64,000 bases of DNA. Source: Herbidospora mongoliensis (GTDB lineage: Bacteria; Actinomycetota; Actinomycetes; Streptosporangiales; Streptosporangiaceae). Location: contig NZ_BBXD01000008.1 in assembly GCF_001570545.1 (NCBI RefSeq), forward strand, positions 1 through 64,000, written 5' to 3'. The notes under the pieces are model-generated. The model did not search any database, was not told where the DNA came from, and saw only the letters and a list, made by a program, of their open reading frames with translations. A program made the position numbers and the translations under genes. Positions 30,946 through 38,962 of this stretch are shown here, piece by piece (position 1 is the first letter of the stretch; each line of letters begins with the position of its first letter).

Positions 30946-31404
30946 GAGCACGTGGCGGCTGAACGTGGTGTCGTTCTCGACCACCGTTCCCGTGAGGGTG
31001 AAGCCCGCTCTCAGGGCCACGGCCGACGACGCGGTGTTGGCGGGCTCGACCTTGATTACTGCTGTCCGGGCGCCCTCGGAGGCGGCGTACGCGCAGGCGA
31101 GAAGCACGGAACGGGTGGCCAGGCCGCGACCGCGCCAGGCTGGATAGAGGCCGTAGGCGATGGCGACCTCGTCCGCGTCGAAGCGGAGGTCGAGGGTGCC
31201 GGCCAGTTCGCCGTCCGCCCGGATGCCGAAGGCGCGGTGGGCCGCCTTGATCCGCCATTCGATCGTGCAGTGGCGGAGATAGTCCGCGGTGCCCTCACGG
31301 GTCGACCGGCCGCCGTGGAGCCAGCGGATCAGATGCTCGTCCTCGCCCGCCATATGGGCATCGAGGTCGCCGACGTCCAGGGGACGGAGCACGACCGCGA
31401 TCAC
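30847..31404 (-). CDS. GNAT-family N-acetyltransferase
   Basis: 185 residues. GNAT fold with acetyl-CoA site YPAWRGRGLATRSVLLAC (motif A) and IKVEPANTASSAVALRAGF (motif B), closest to RimJ/RimL-type enzymes. Substrate unknown. The GTG start overlaps the stop of the upstream XRE regulator (GTGA), so the two are coupled. The normal fold ends near HVLDLTRDGG; the remaining ~23 residues (Arg/Gly/Ala-rich) are encoded by the dispersed repeat and are probably not part of the fold. Confidence 0.88.
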   Translation of the reverse strand: MIAVVLRPLDVGDLDAHMAGEDEHLIRWLHGGRSTREGTADYLRHCTIEWRIKAAHRAFGIRADGELAGTLDLRFDADEVAIAYGLYPAWRGRGLATRSVLLACAYAASEGARTAVIKVEPANTASSAVALRAGFTLTGTVVENDTTFSRHVLDLTRDGGPPGTAGWRRARSGPETAGGAGQAEP

Positions 31405-32231
31405 GGGCCCACCACGCGGAGCAGTTCGAGGTGGGCCGCGCTTCGGGTGCCCCGGGGCGGGGTGAAGACCAGGAGGCGCTGGTCGTCGGCGGGAGTGAGC
31501 AGTGTTTCGCAGTCGAGTTCGATCAGGCCGATCTCCGGATGTATGACGCGCATGCGGCTGTCCCGGCGGACCGCGACCTCGTGGAGTTCCCACAGGTCGG
31601 CGAACTCCGCGCTGGCGGTGCGCAGGCGCGCGACCAGGTCGAGCGCGGCCGGGTCGCCGGAGCGGCGGGTGACGGCGGCGCGCAGGTCGGCGACGTGGAC
31701 GCGGCTGTAGCGGTCCTGCTCGTCGGGTGGGTGGGCGGCTCGCTGGGCGGGGTCGGTGAACCAGCGCCAGACGATGTTGCGGCCGGGGGGATCGACGGTG
31801 CAGACGCAGCCGAACAGGGCCTCGGCCATGGCGTTCTGGGCGAGCAGGTCGCCGAGGTCGCCGAGGATCTGGGCGGGGGTCTCCTTGAGCTGGTCGAGGA
31901 GGTGGAGCAGGCCGGGGCGCACACGGTCGCCGGCGCATCCCGACGCGGGTGGGCGCTGTCCGGCGAGCAGATAGAGGTGGTCGCGTTCGTCGCGGGTCAG
32001 CCGCAGCGCGCGGGCGAGCGAGGCGAGGATCTGGGCCGACGGCTGCGGGCTGCGGGCCTGTTCCAGGCGCATGTAGTAGTCGGCCGACATGTCCGCGAGG
32101 CGGGAGACCTCCTCACGTCGCAGTCCGGGGGTGCGCCGCCGGGGGCCGTCGGCCAGGCCCACCTCGGACGGCCGCAGCCGGGCGCGGGAACGGCGCAGGA
32201 AGTCGGCGAGTTCGTCCCGGTTCATGGCCAT
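31401..32231 (-). CDS. XRE-family regulator with MmyB-like ligand domain
   Basis: 276 residues. An N-terminal helix-turn-helix (about 8-75, with TPGLRREEVSRLADMSADYY and ARSPQPSAQILASLARAL) is followed by the MmyB-like PAS-type domain (WRWFTDPAQRAAHPP; ELWELHEV-like region; RVIHPEIGLIELDCE) that binds fatty-acid-like ligands in a solved homologue. It is divergent from an alpha/beta hydrolase (102-bp gap) and coupled to a GNAT gene. This kind of regulator often controls the neighbouring reductase or hydrolase. Confidence 0.92.
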   Translation of the reverse strand: MAMNRDELADFLRRSRARLRPSEVGLADGPRRRTPGLRREEVSRLADMSADYYMRLEQARSPQPSAQILASLARALRLTRDERDHLYLLAGQRPPASGCAGDRVRPGLLHLLDQLKETPAQILGDLGDLLAQNAMAEALFGCVCTVDPPGRNIVWRWFTDPAQRAAHPPDEQDRYSRVHVADLRAAVTRRSGDPAALDLVARLRTASAEFADLWELHEVAVRRDSRMRVIHPEIGLIELDCETLLTPADDQRLLVFTPPRGTRSAAHLELLRVVGP

Positions 32232-32333
32232 GTCTCCATCATGACCGCCCCTCCGCCGGTGAGCCTGGGGTCGCCGATCCTAGGCAGGCCGGTCAGCTCC
32301 TCAACGCCGCCGAAGGATGGCAACGTCCCGGTC

Positions 32334-33104
32334 ATGACGACTGTGACCATAGGAAACGCCCGCATTCCGTACAGGACGGAAGGAACAGGCCGGCCACTCG
32401 TGCTGGTGCACGGGACGGGAGCCGGAGCCGAGCTCACCTGGGGGCATCTCGCGACGAGGTTCAGCGATCGCAGGACCGTCGTGCTGCCCGACCTGTCGGG
32501 GAGCGAGCGGGCGGTGGACGACGGCGCTTCCCTCACCGTCGAGACGCTCGCGGCGCAGGTCGCGGCGGTGATCGAGGATCTCGGGGGTGAACCGGCCGAC
32601 CTCGTCGGCTTCTCGCTGGGCGCGCCGGTGGCCGCCGCCGTGGCGGCCCTGAATCCGGATCTGGTGCGCGGGCTCGTGCTGATCGCCGGGTTCGGGCGCA
32701 CGGACGAGTATCTGCGCAACCTGATGCTCGTATGGCAGGGCAGCGTCGGCGACCCCGCGACGTTCGGCCGGGTCGCCACGGTCACCGGGTTCAGCCGCAC
32801 GTTCCTGGAGCGGCTCGGGCCGGCGGAGGTCGAGAGGCTCGTGTCCAACATCCGGCCGACACCGGGGGTGCTCCGGCAGGTGGATCTCAACACGCGGGTC
32901 GACGTCCGGGCCCTGCTGCCGCGGATCGAGGCCGCGACGTTGGTGGTCGGCTGCGCCCACGACGGCACGGTTCCGGTGGAGAACTCCCGGGAGTTGCACG
33001 CCGCGATCCGGGGGAGCGCCTACGCCGAGGTCGACAGCGGCCATGTGGTGGTCTTCGAGCGGCCCGACGAGATTGTCACACTCGTTCACAAGTTCTCCAC
33101 TTAA
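32334..33104 (+). CDS. Alpha/beta hydrolase
   Basis: 256 residues. Oxyanion segment LVHGTGAGAE (about 23-32), nucleophile elbow GFSLGA (near 92-97), an Asp in CAHDGTVP and a C-terminal His in DSGHVVVF complete a canonical triad. No signal peptide. Likely target of the divergent XRE regulator. Substrate unknown; esterase, haloperoxidase-like and lactonase roles are all possible. Confidence 0.88.
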   Translation: MTTVTIGNARIPYRTEGTGRPLVLVHGTGAGAELTWGHLATRFSDRRTVVLPDLSGSERAVDDGASLTVETLAAQVAAVIEDLGGEPADLVGFSLGAPVAAAVAALNPDLVRGLVLIAGFGRTDEYLRNLMLVWQGSVGDPATFGRVATVTGFSRTFLERLGPAEVERLVSNIRPTPGVLRQVDLNTRVDVRALLPRIEAATLVVGCAHDGTVPVENSRELHAAIRGSAYAEVDSGHVVVFERPDEIVTLVHKFST

Positions 33105-33152
33105 GCCGCTTAAGCTGCGGTTTCAGGTACGACTTAGTGGAAGGCAGATCTC

Positions 33153-33986
33153 ATGAGCCACGACCTTGAACTCGTCGAGCAGGCCAACGCGACCGGGAAG
33201 ATCCCGGCGGTGTTCGTGCACGGATTGTGGTTGCTGCCGAGTAGCTGGGATCGGTGGGCGGCCGTGTTCGCCGAAGCCGGGTTCGCGCCGGTGACCGCTG
33301 GCTGGCCGGATGACCCGCACACCGTCGAGGAGGCGCGTGAGCACCCCGAGGTGTTCGCCGACAAGACCGTCGGGCAGGTCGCCGACCACTTCGCCGACCT
33401 GATCGGCAAGCTCGACCGCAAGCCCGTCGTGATCGGGCACTCGTTCGGCGGGCTGCTCACCCAGATCCTCGCCGGGCGCGGGCTGGCCGCCGCTTCGGTG
33501 GCGATCGACCCGGCGCCGTTCCAGGGCGTGCTGCCGCTGCCGTTCTCGTCGCTGCGGTCGGCCGCGCCGGTGCTGGGCAACCCGGCGAACCGTCATCGGG
33601 CCGTGCCGCTGACTTATGAGCAGTTCCGGTACGCCTTCGCGAACGCCGTCACCGAAGAGGAGGCGCACGAGCTGTTCGACGAGTTCGCCGTCGCGGCTCC
33701 TGGCGCCCCGCTGTTCCAGGCGGCCATCGCCAACTTCAACCCGTGGAGTGAGGTCAAGGTCGACAGCCACGCCGAGAACCGGGGGCCGATGCTGATCGTG
33801 TCGGGGGAGAAGGACCACACGGTGCCGTGGGCGATCTCCAATGCGTCGTACAAGATCCAGCACAAGAACGAGCACCACGTCACCGAGATCGTCGAGATCC
33901 CGAACCGGGGGCACTCGCTCACCATCGATTCCGGCTGGCGTGAGGTCGCCGACACCGCGTTGAACTTTGTGCAGCGCTTTGTATAA
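33153..33986 (+). CDS. Alpha/beta hydrolase
   Basis: 277 residues. FVHGLWLLPSSW at about 20-31 (oxyanion region), GHSFGG nucleophile elbow near 95, an Asp in SGEKDHTVP and a His in NRGHSLTID. The sequence resembles non-haem haloperoxidase/epoxide-hydrolase-like proteins found in antibiotic producers and mycolata. It lies 48 bp after the previous hydrolase but is not closely similar to it. It is followed by the large TetR palindrome. Confidence 0.88.
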   Translation: MSHDLELVEQANATGKIPAVFVHGLWLLPSSWDRWAAVFAEAGFAPVTAGWPDDPHTVEEAREHPEVFADKTVGQVADHFADLIGKLDRKPVVIGHSFGGLLTQILAGRGLAAASVAIDPAPFQGVLPLPFSSLRSAAPVLGNPANRHRAVPLTYEQFRYAFANAVTEEEAHELFDEFAVAAPGAPLFQAAIANFNPWSEVKVDSHAENRGPMLIVSGEKDHTVPWAISNASYKIQHKNEHHVTEIVEIPNRGHSLTIDSGWREVADTALNFVQRFV

Positions 33987-33997
33987 ACCGTGTGAAC

Positions 33998-34035
33998 AAC
34001 TGACCGATCGGACAGTTCTGTCCGATCGGTCAGTT
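33998..34035. promoter_or_regulatory. TetR operator, 38-bp palindrome
   Basis: Each arm is 18 bp (left AACTGACCGATCGGACAG), perfect, with a TT centre. It lies 11 bp before the GTG of the TetR gene, so it should overlap the tetR-MMPL promoter and give autorepression. As RNA it could also act as a terminator for the upstream hydrolase. Confidence 0.8.
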
Positions 34036-34046
34036 ATCGTGGTGGT

Positions 34047-34592
34047 GTGACCCGATCCGCCACCTCGATGCGTGCCGACATCCTCGACTCCGCCGTGCGC
34101 CTGTTCGCCGCGCACGGCTTCCGGGGCACGTCGTTGCAGGACATCGCGTCGGATGTGGGCTGCTCGAAGGCGTCCTTGCTCTATCACTTCACGAACAAGG
34201 ACACGATGCTCAGCGAGCTCTTCGCCCCCGTCGGGCAGGAGATCGAGACGCTGCTCGAGCGGCTGGCGCCACTGCGGGGCGAGGAGGCCGCACGGGCCGC
34301 CGTCGCCGGGGTGGTGGACCTGTCGCTGCGCTTCCGTGGTCAGGTCAAGATCCTGCTGCTCGACGTCGACGCGCTGCTCTGCCACCCCGAACTGCCCGAT
34401 GTCAACGGCGTGACCGATCGACTGGTCGACGCGCTCGTCGGGCGGGTGCCTGATCAGGCGCCCAGGGTGGCGGGCTGGATGGCGTTGCTGGGGATCTTCC
34501 TGACGACGGCCCGGGGGGTCGACATCCCCGACGAGACCATGCGCGTGGAACTGACTCATGGAGCGTTCCGCACGCTCGGCCTGTCCTCCTAA
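34047..34592 (+). CDS. TetR-family repressor
   Basis: 181 residues. N-terminal helix-turn-helix (ADILDSAVRLFAAHGFRG; SLQDIASDVGCSKASLLYHF) and an all-helical ligand domain. It lies between a 38-bp perfect palindrome and an MMPL transporter 13 bp downstream, the usual layout of a self-regulated efflux repressor. The start is a GTG. Confidence 0.92.
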   Translation: MTRSATSMRADILDSAVRLFAAHGFRGTSLQDIASDVGCSKASLLYHFTNKDTMLSELFAPVGQEIETLLERLAPLRGEEAARAAVAGVVDLSLRFRGQVKILLLDVDALLCHPELPDVNGVTDRLVDALVGRVPDQAPRVAGWMALLGIFLTTARGVDIPDETMRVELTHGAFRTLGLSS

Positions 34593-34605
34593 GAGAGAGC
34601 TTTTC

Positions 34606-36756
34606 ATGGCGACCTTGCTCTACCGGCTCGGCCGGTTCTCCTTCCGCAACCGGGGTCGGGTGGTGGCCGTCTGGGTGCTGCTGCTCGCTCTGATGGGTGT
34701 CTGCGCGGCTCTGTTCATGGGGCCCTCGGGTGACAAGTTCAGCATGCCCGGCACCGAGTCACAGCGCGCCCTCGACTCCCTGGCCCGTGACTTCCCCCAG
34801 GCCAGTGGCGCCACCGGCACGATCGTGATCGCGGCGCCCGAGGGCGCCAAGCTCGACCCGGCGGCGGTGGCTCCGGTGGTCAAGGAGGCCGCGTCGGTCC
34901 CCGGCGTCGTCGCTGCGATCGACCCGTTCCAGGCCAAGTCCATCTCCCCCGACGGCCGCTACGCCCTGATCACCGTGCAGTTCGCCGAATCCGCCGAGGA
35001 TCTCGCCACCGCGACCCGCGACGCCTACCTGAAGGTCGGCGACGGCGTCACCGGCATGCGGATCGAGCACGGCGGTGACGTGCTGCGGGCCCCGCCCGAG
35101 GTCGGCGGCTCCGAGGCCATCGGCGTGCTGATCGCCGCCCTCGTGCTGATCGTCACGCTCGGTTCGCTGGTCGCGGCCGGGATGACGCTGCTCAACGCGC
35201 TGGTCGGAGTGGGTGTCGGCATGGGGGCTCTGTACGCCCTCAGCGGCGCCGTCGAGCTCACGTCGGTCACCCCCGTCCTCGCCCTGATGCTGGGTCTGGC
35301 CGTCGGCATCGACTATTCGCTCTTCATCACCTCCCGCTACCGCCAGTTCCTCACCGAAGGCCTTGCTCCCGAAGAGGCCGCGGGCCGGGCCACCGGGACC
35401 GCCGGTTCGGCCGTCGTGTTCGCCGGCGCCACCGTGGTCATCGCGCTGGCCGGGCTGTTCGTCGCGGGCATCCCGTTCCTGACCGTCATGGGTCTGGCCG
35501 CCGCCGGGACCGTCGCGGTCGCCGTGTTCGTCGCGATCACCCTGCTGCCCGCCATCCTGGCCTTCACCGGCGCCAAGGTGCTGCCGCGCAAGCAGCGCAA
35601 CGGCGAGAACGTCACCAAGGAGGGCTTCGGCTACACCTGGGGCCGGTTCGTCACCAGGATGCGCATCCCGATCCTGGTGATCGGCATCGCCGTGCTGGGC
35701 GTGCTCGCACTGCCCGCCCAGGACCTGCGCCTGGCGCTCCCCGACACCGGTTCGGCCAAGCCGGGCAGCCCGGCGCGGGCCGCCTACGACCTGACCAGCG
35801 AAGGGTTCGGCGAGGGCTTCAACTCGCGGCTGATCGCCGTGGTCACCACCAAGGACGCCGCGACCACGACCGCGCTCGCCGGGCAGGCGGCCGGCATGAT
35901 CATGCAGGTGCCGGGTGTGCTGGCGGCCACGCCGCCGCAGCCGAACGCCGACGGCACCACCGCGCTGGTCGCGATCATCCCCAAGAACGGGCCGACCTCG
36001 GCCGAGACCGAGCAGGCCGTGCACGACATCCGGGCCAAGCTCGCCACCATCGCGGGCGCCGACATCGCGGTGACCGGCGCGACCGCCCTCGGCATCGACG
36101 TCTCCGACAAGCTCGGCGAGGCGATGCCGATCTACCTGCTGCTCGTCGTGGGCCTGTCGGTGCTGCTGCTGATGCTGGTCTTCCGGTCGATCCTCGTGCC
36201 GATCAAGGCCGCCCTCGGGTTCCTGCTGACGGTCGGGTCGACGTTCGGCATCACCGTGGCGATCTTCCAGGAGGGCCACCTGGCCGGTCTGCTCGGGGTC
36301 GACCAGCCGGGGCCGCTGGTCAGCTTCCTGCCGATCCTGCTGATCGGCATCCTGTTCGGTCTCGCGATGGACTACGAGGTGTTCCTGGTCTCCCGGATGC
36401 GGGAGGACTTCGTGCACGGCGACACCGCGCAGCAGGCGACGATCAACGGCATGGGGCACAACGCCCGCGTCGTCACCGCCGCCGCGCTGATCATGACCTC
36501 GGTGTTCGGCGGGTTCGTCTTCATGGAGGACCCGATCATCAAGTCGATGGGCTTCGCGCTGGCGATCGGCGTTCTGATCGACGCGTTCGTGGTGCGGATG
36601 GTGCTCGTCCCGGCCGTCATGTCGATGCTGGGCCGGTCGGCCTGGTGGCTCCCCCGCTGGCTCGACAAGATCCTGCCCGACCTCGACGTCGAGGGGGAGA
36701 AGCTGCGCCACCACCTCTCGCAGCCGCCGCTCGAGCGCGAGGCTACCCCGGTGTGA
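34606..36756 (+). CDS. MMPL-family RND transporter
   Basis: 716 residues in two homologous halves, each with an exported loop and a bundle of helices, about 11-12 in all. Characteristic acidic motifs LGLAVGIDYSLFITSRYR (first half) and FGLAMDYEVFLVSRMRED (second half) carry the proton-relay Asp-Tyr pairs. The family exports lipids or drugs. Under likely control of the upstream TetR. The last 14 bp overlap the convergent response regulator gene. Confidence 0.93.
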   Translation: MATLLYRLGRFSFRNRGRVVAVWVLLLALMGVCAALFMGPSGDKFSMPGTESQRALDSLARDFPQASGATGTIVIAAPEGAKLDPAAVAPVVKEAASVPGVVAAIDPFQAKSISPDGRYALITVQFAESAEDLATATRDAYLKVGDGVTGMRIEHGGDVLRAPPEVGGSEAIGVLIAALVLIVTLGSLVAAGMTLLNALVGVGVGMGALYALSGAVELTSVTPVLALMLGLAVGIDYSLFITSRYRQFLTEGLAPEEAAGRATGTAGSAVVFAGATVVIALAGLFVAGIPFLTVMGLAAAGTVAVAVFVAITLLPAILAFTGAKVLPRKQRNGENVTKEGFGYTWGRFVTRMRIPILVIGIAVLGVLALPAQDLRLALPDTGSAKPGSPARAAYDLTSEGFGEGFNSRLIAVVTTKDAATTTALAGQAAGMIMQVPGVLAATPPQPNADGTTALVAIIPKNGPTSAETEQAVHDIRAKLATIAGADIAVTGATALGIDVSDKLGEAMPIYLLLVVGLSVLLLMLVFRSILVPIKAALGFLLTVGSTFGITVAIFQEGHLAGLLGVDQPGPLVSFLPILLIGILFGLAMDYEVFLVSRMREDFVHGDTAQQATINGMGHNARVVTAAALIMTSVFGGFVFMEDPIIKSMGFALAIGVLIDAFVVRMVLVPAVMSMLGRSAWWLPRWLDKILPDLDVEGEKLRHHLSQPPLEREATPV

Positions 36757-37399
36757 CCAGGCCGCTCTCGTAGGCCTGCACCACCAGCTGGGCGCGGTCT
36801 CTGGCCAGCAGCTTGGCCATGATCCGGCTCACGTGGGTCTTCACGGTGGCGTAGGAGATGACGAGGTGGGTGGCGATCTCGTCGTTGGACATGCCGGTCG
36901 CCACCAGCCGCAACACCTCTCGTTCCCGGTCGGTCAGTCTGGCCAGACCGGGGGCGGGGGTGGGGCGGGGCGGGGTGGCGACGTACTCCTCGATGAGGCG
37001 TCGGGTCACGGCGGGGGACAGCAGGGCGTCTCCCCTGGCGGCCACCCGGACCGACTGCAGCAGGTCGGCGGGTTCGATGTCCTTCACCAGGAAGCCGCTC
37101 GCGCCCGCTCTCAAGGCCGCGAAGACGTATTCGTCGAGGGCGTAGTTCGTCAGGATCACCACCCGCACGGAATCGAGCGCGGGGTCGGCGCCGATCTTGC
37201 GGGTGGCCTGGATGCCGTCCATCAGGGGCATCCGCACATCCAGCAACGCCACGTCGGGCTGCAGGGAACGGCACAGCTCCAGGGCCTCGCCTCCGTTGCC
37301 CGCCTCCCCCACGACCGTGATGTCGCCGGCGAGTTCCAGCAGGGCCCGGAATCCGGCTCTGATCAGCGGCTGGTCGTCGGCCAGCAGAACCCGGATCAT
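36743..37399 (-). CDS. NarL/LuxR-type response regulator
   Basis: 218 residues. Receiver with DD at 8-9, phospho-acceptor Asp54 (LLDVRMP) and a conserved Lys (LVKDIEP). C-terminal LuxR-type helix-turn-helix (LTDREREVLRLVATGMSNDEIA). Its ATG overlaps the kinase stop (ATGA), so the pair is coupled. Paralogue of the regulator at 27.5 kb. Confidence 0.94.
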   Translation of the reverse strand: MIRVLLADDQPLIRAGFRALLELAGDITVVGEAGNGGEALELCRSLQPDVALLDVRMPLMDGIQATRKIGADPALDSVRVVILTNYALDEYVFAALRAGASGFLVKDIEPADLLQSVRVAARGDALLSPAVTRRLIEEYVATPPRPTPAPGLARLTDREREVLRLVATGMSNDEIATHLVISYATVKTHVSRIMAKLLARDRAQLVVQAYESGLVTPG

Positions 37400-38511
37400 C
37401 GGGGGAGCTCCGCTCGTACGAGAAAGCCCCCGGAAGGTGCGGGGCCGGCTGCCAGGGTGCCGCCGACGGCCACGGCCCGTTCGCGCATGCCGATCAGGCC
37501 CATGCCGGGTTCGGCGTCGCCGGGGGTGCCGTCGTCGGCGATCGTCACGATCACCCGGCTGGTTTCATGTGAAACAGTCAGCGTGATCGTGGCGGGGCCC
37601 GCGTGCCGGAGCACGTTGGTGAAGGCCTCCTGCGCTATCCGGTACGCCGCCCGGTCGGTCTCCGGCCGAAGCTCCCCCGGCTCCCCCGTCACCGTCGACC
37701 TCACCGACAGCCCGACGGCCTCGGCGCGTTCGATCAACGCGGGCAGCCGGTCGAGGCCTGCGGAAGGGCTCTCCGGCTGGCGCAGCACACCCAGCGTCGA
37801 GCGCAGTTCCCGCATTGCCTCGTGGCCCGACTCCTTGATCGCCATCAGCGAGGTCCGGGTCCGTGAAGGGTCGCGGTCGAGGAGTTCCAGCGCCACCGAC
37901 GTCTGCACGTTGATCACCGAGATCGTGTGGGTCAGCGCGTCGTGGAGTTCCTGGGCGATCCACAGGCGTTCCTCGCCGGCCCGGCGCAGCGCCGCCTCGT
38001 CCCTGGTGCGTTCGGCCTCGATGGCTCGCTGCTCCACCTCGTGGAGGTAGGCGCGCCGGTTGCGGGCGACCTCGCCGAACACGACGACGGCGACGAGCCA
38101 GCCGCTCAGCAGGCTCAGGCCGCCCGGCGCCGGGTCGACGGCCGACAGCCCGGCGACGACGCCGATGCCGGCGGCCAGCACCACGGCCAGCACGATCGCC
38201 GGCCTGCGGCGGCCCAGGCTCGCGGCGGTGTAGATCATGATCAGGGCGGGGGCTGCGGCGAAGACGCCCGGATATTGGCAGCCGTAGTAGGCGACCGCGC
38301 AGGCTGCGGTCACGCCGCCGGCCGCCAGGGGAGAGCGCCGCCGCCAGACCAGCGTCACCGACGAGACCACGATCAGGGTCAGGCCGAGGGAGTCGATCGG
38401 CCGCTCGACCAGCCCGGAGCTGGACATCCGGCCGTAGGTCCCGGCCACGCCCAGGGTGAGCACGAGCAGGGCCAGCACGGTGTCGTTCTTCCAGGGCAAC
38501 ACGTCTGTCAC
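37396..38511 (-). CDS. NarL-type sensor histidine kinase
   Basis: About 371 residues from a GTG start (VTDVLPWKND). Several N-terminal membrane helices, HisKA_3 with ERLWIAQELHDALTHTIS (phospho-His in LHDAL), and a HATPase with N-box NVLRHAGPATI and G-box GMGLIGMRERAVAVGG. No strong ribosome binding site resolves the start: an ATG at 38556 would add 15 residues, and the frame runs further without homology. A degenerate parS lies inside the ATPase coding part. Signal unknown. Confidence 0.9.
   Translation of the reverse strand: MTDVLPWKNDTVLALLVLTLGVAGTYGRMSSSGLVERPIDSLGLTLIVVSSVTLVWRRRSPLAAGGVTAACAVAYYGCQYPGVFAAAPALIMIYTAASLGRRRPAIVLAVVLAAGIGVVAGLSAVDPAPGGLSLLSGWLVAVVVFGEVARNRRAYLHEVEQRAIEAERTRDEAALRRAGEERLWIAQELHDALTHTISVINVQTSVALELLDRDPSRTRTSLMAIKESGHEAMRELRSTLGVLRQPESPSAGLDRLPALIERAEAVGLSVRSTVTGEPGELRPETDRAAYRIAQEAFTNVLRHAGPATITLTVSHETSRVIVTIADDGTPGDAEPGMGLIGMRERAVAVGGTLAAGPAPSGGFLVRAELPR
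37561..37576. promoter_or_regulatory. Degenerate parS-like site
   Basis: GGTTTCATGTGAAACA differs from the ParB consensus at one flank base and one central base (CATGTG for CACGTG). It is inside the kinase gene, 31.5 kb from the nearest strong site. Binding would be weak if present. Confidence 0.4.
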
Positions 38512-38614
38512 GGTAGGCGAGAGCGGGGCTTGGGGCGTACATCCCGGGATGTACATCGATGACCCGTCCGCAGCCTGACGATCACGCGTGACCGGCCCGG
38601 CAGCATGACCGTCC

Positions 38615-38962
38615 ATGAGATGGACCCTGAGGATCACCTCGGCGCTGCATCTGGCCGGGGTGCTCGGCCAGGCGCTGCTGGCCGGGCTGTTCGTGACCGG
38701 CGACGTCGACATGCTGAGCCTGCACGAGGGCAACGCCGGAGTGACCCATTCGCTGCTCTATGTCCAGCTCGTGGTGGCGTTCTTCTTCTGGCGGCGGCGC
38801 CGGACCGCCTGGCCGCTGTGGGCGACGGGCGCGCTGATCGTGGCCGAGACGCTTCAGGTCTGGGCGGGTCAGGAGCGGGTTCTGGGCCTGCACTTCCCGC
38901 TCGGCATGTCGATCTTCGGTGCGTCGGCGGTCATGACGCTGCTGCTCTGGCGGGTCCGATGA
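38615..38962 (+). CDS. Small four-helix membrane protein
   Basis: 115 residues with about four hydrophobic segments (ALHLAGVLGQALLAGLFV; VTHSLLYVQLVVAFFFW; AWPLWATGALIVAETLQVW; GMSIFGASAVMTLLLW). Histidines lie in segments one, two and near four (HLAG, THSLL, LHFPLG), which could bind haem or metal. Its stop overlaps the ATG of the multicopper oxidase (ATGA), so the two are co-translated; it may be an electron or membrane partner. Family not recognised. Confidence 0.75.
   Translation: MRWTLRITSALHLAGVLGQALLAGLFVTGDVDMLSLHEGNAGVTHSLLYVQLVVAFFFWRRRRTAWPLWATGALIVAETLQVWAGQERVLGLHFPLGMSIFGASAVMTLLLWRVR

Noticed and set aside
34759-36714. 651-residue minus-strand frame opposite the MMPL gene
   Set aside because: Rich in Asp-His-Gln-Arg repeats from antisense of hydrophobic codons; no recognisable fold.
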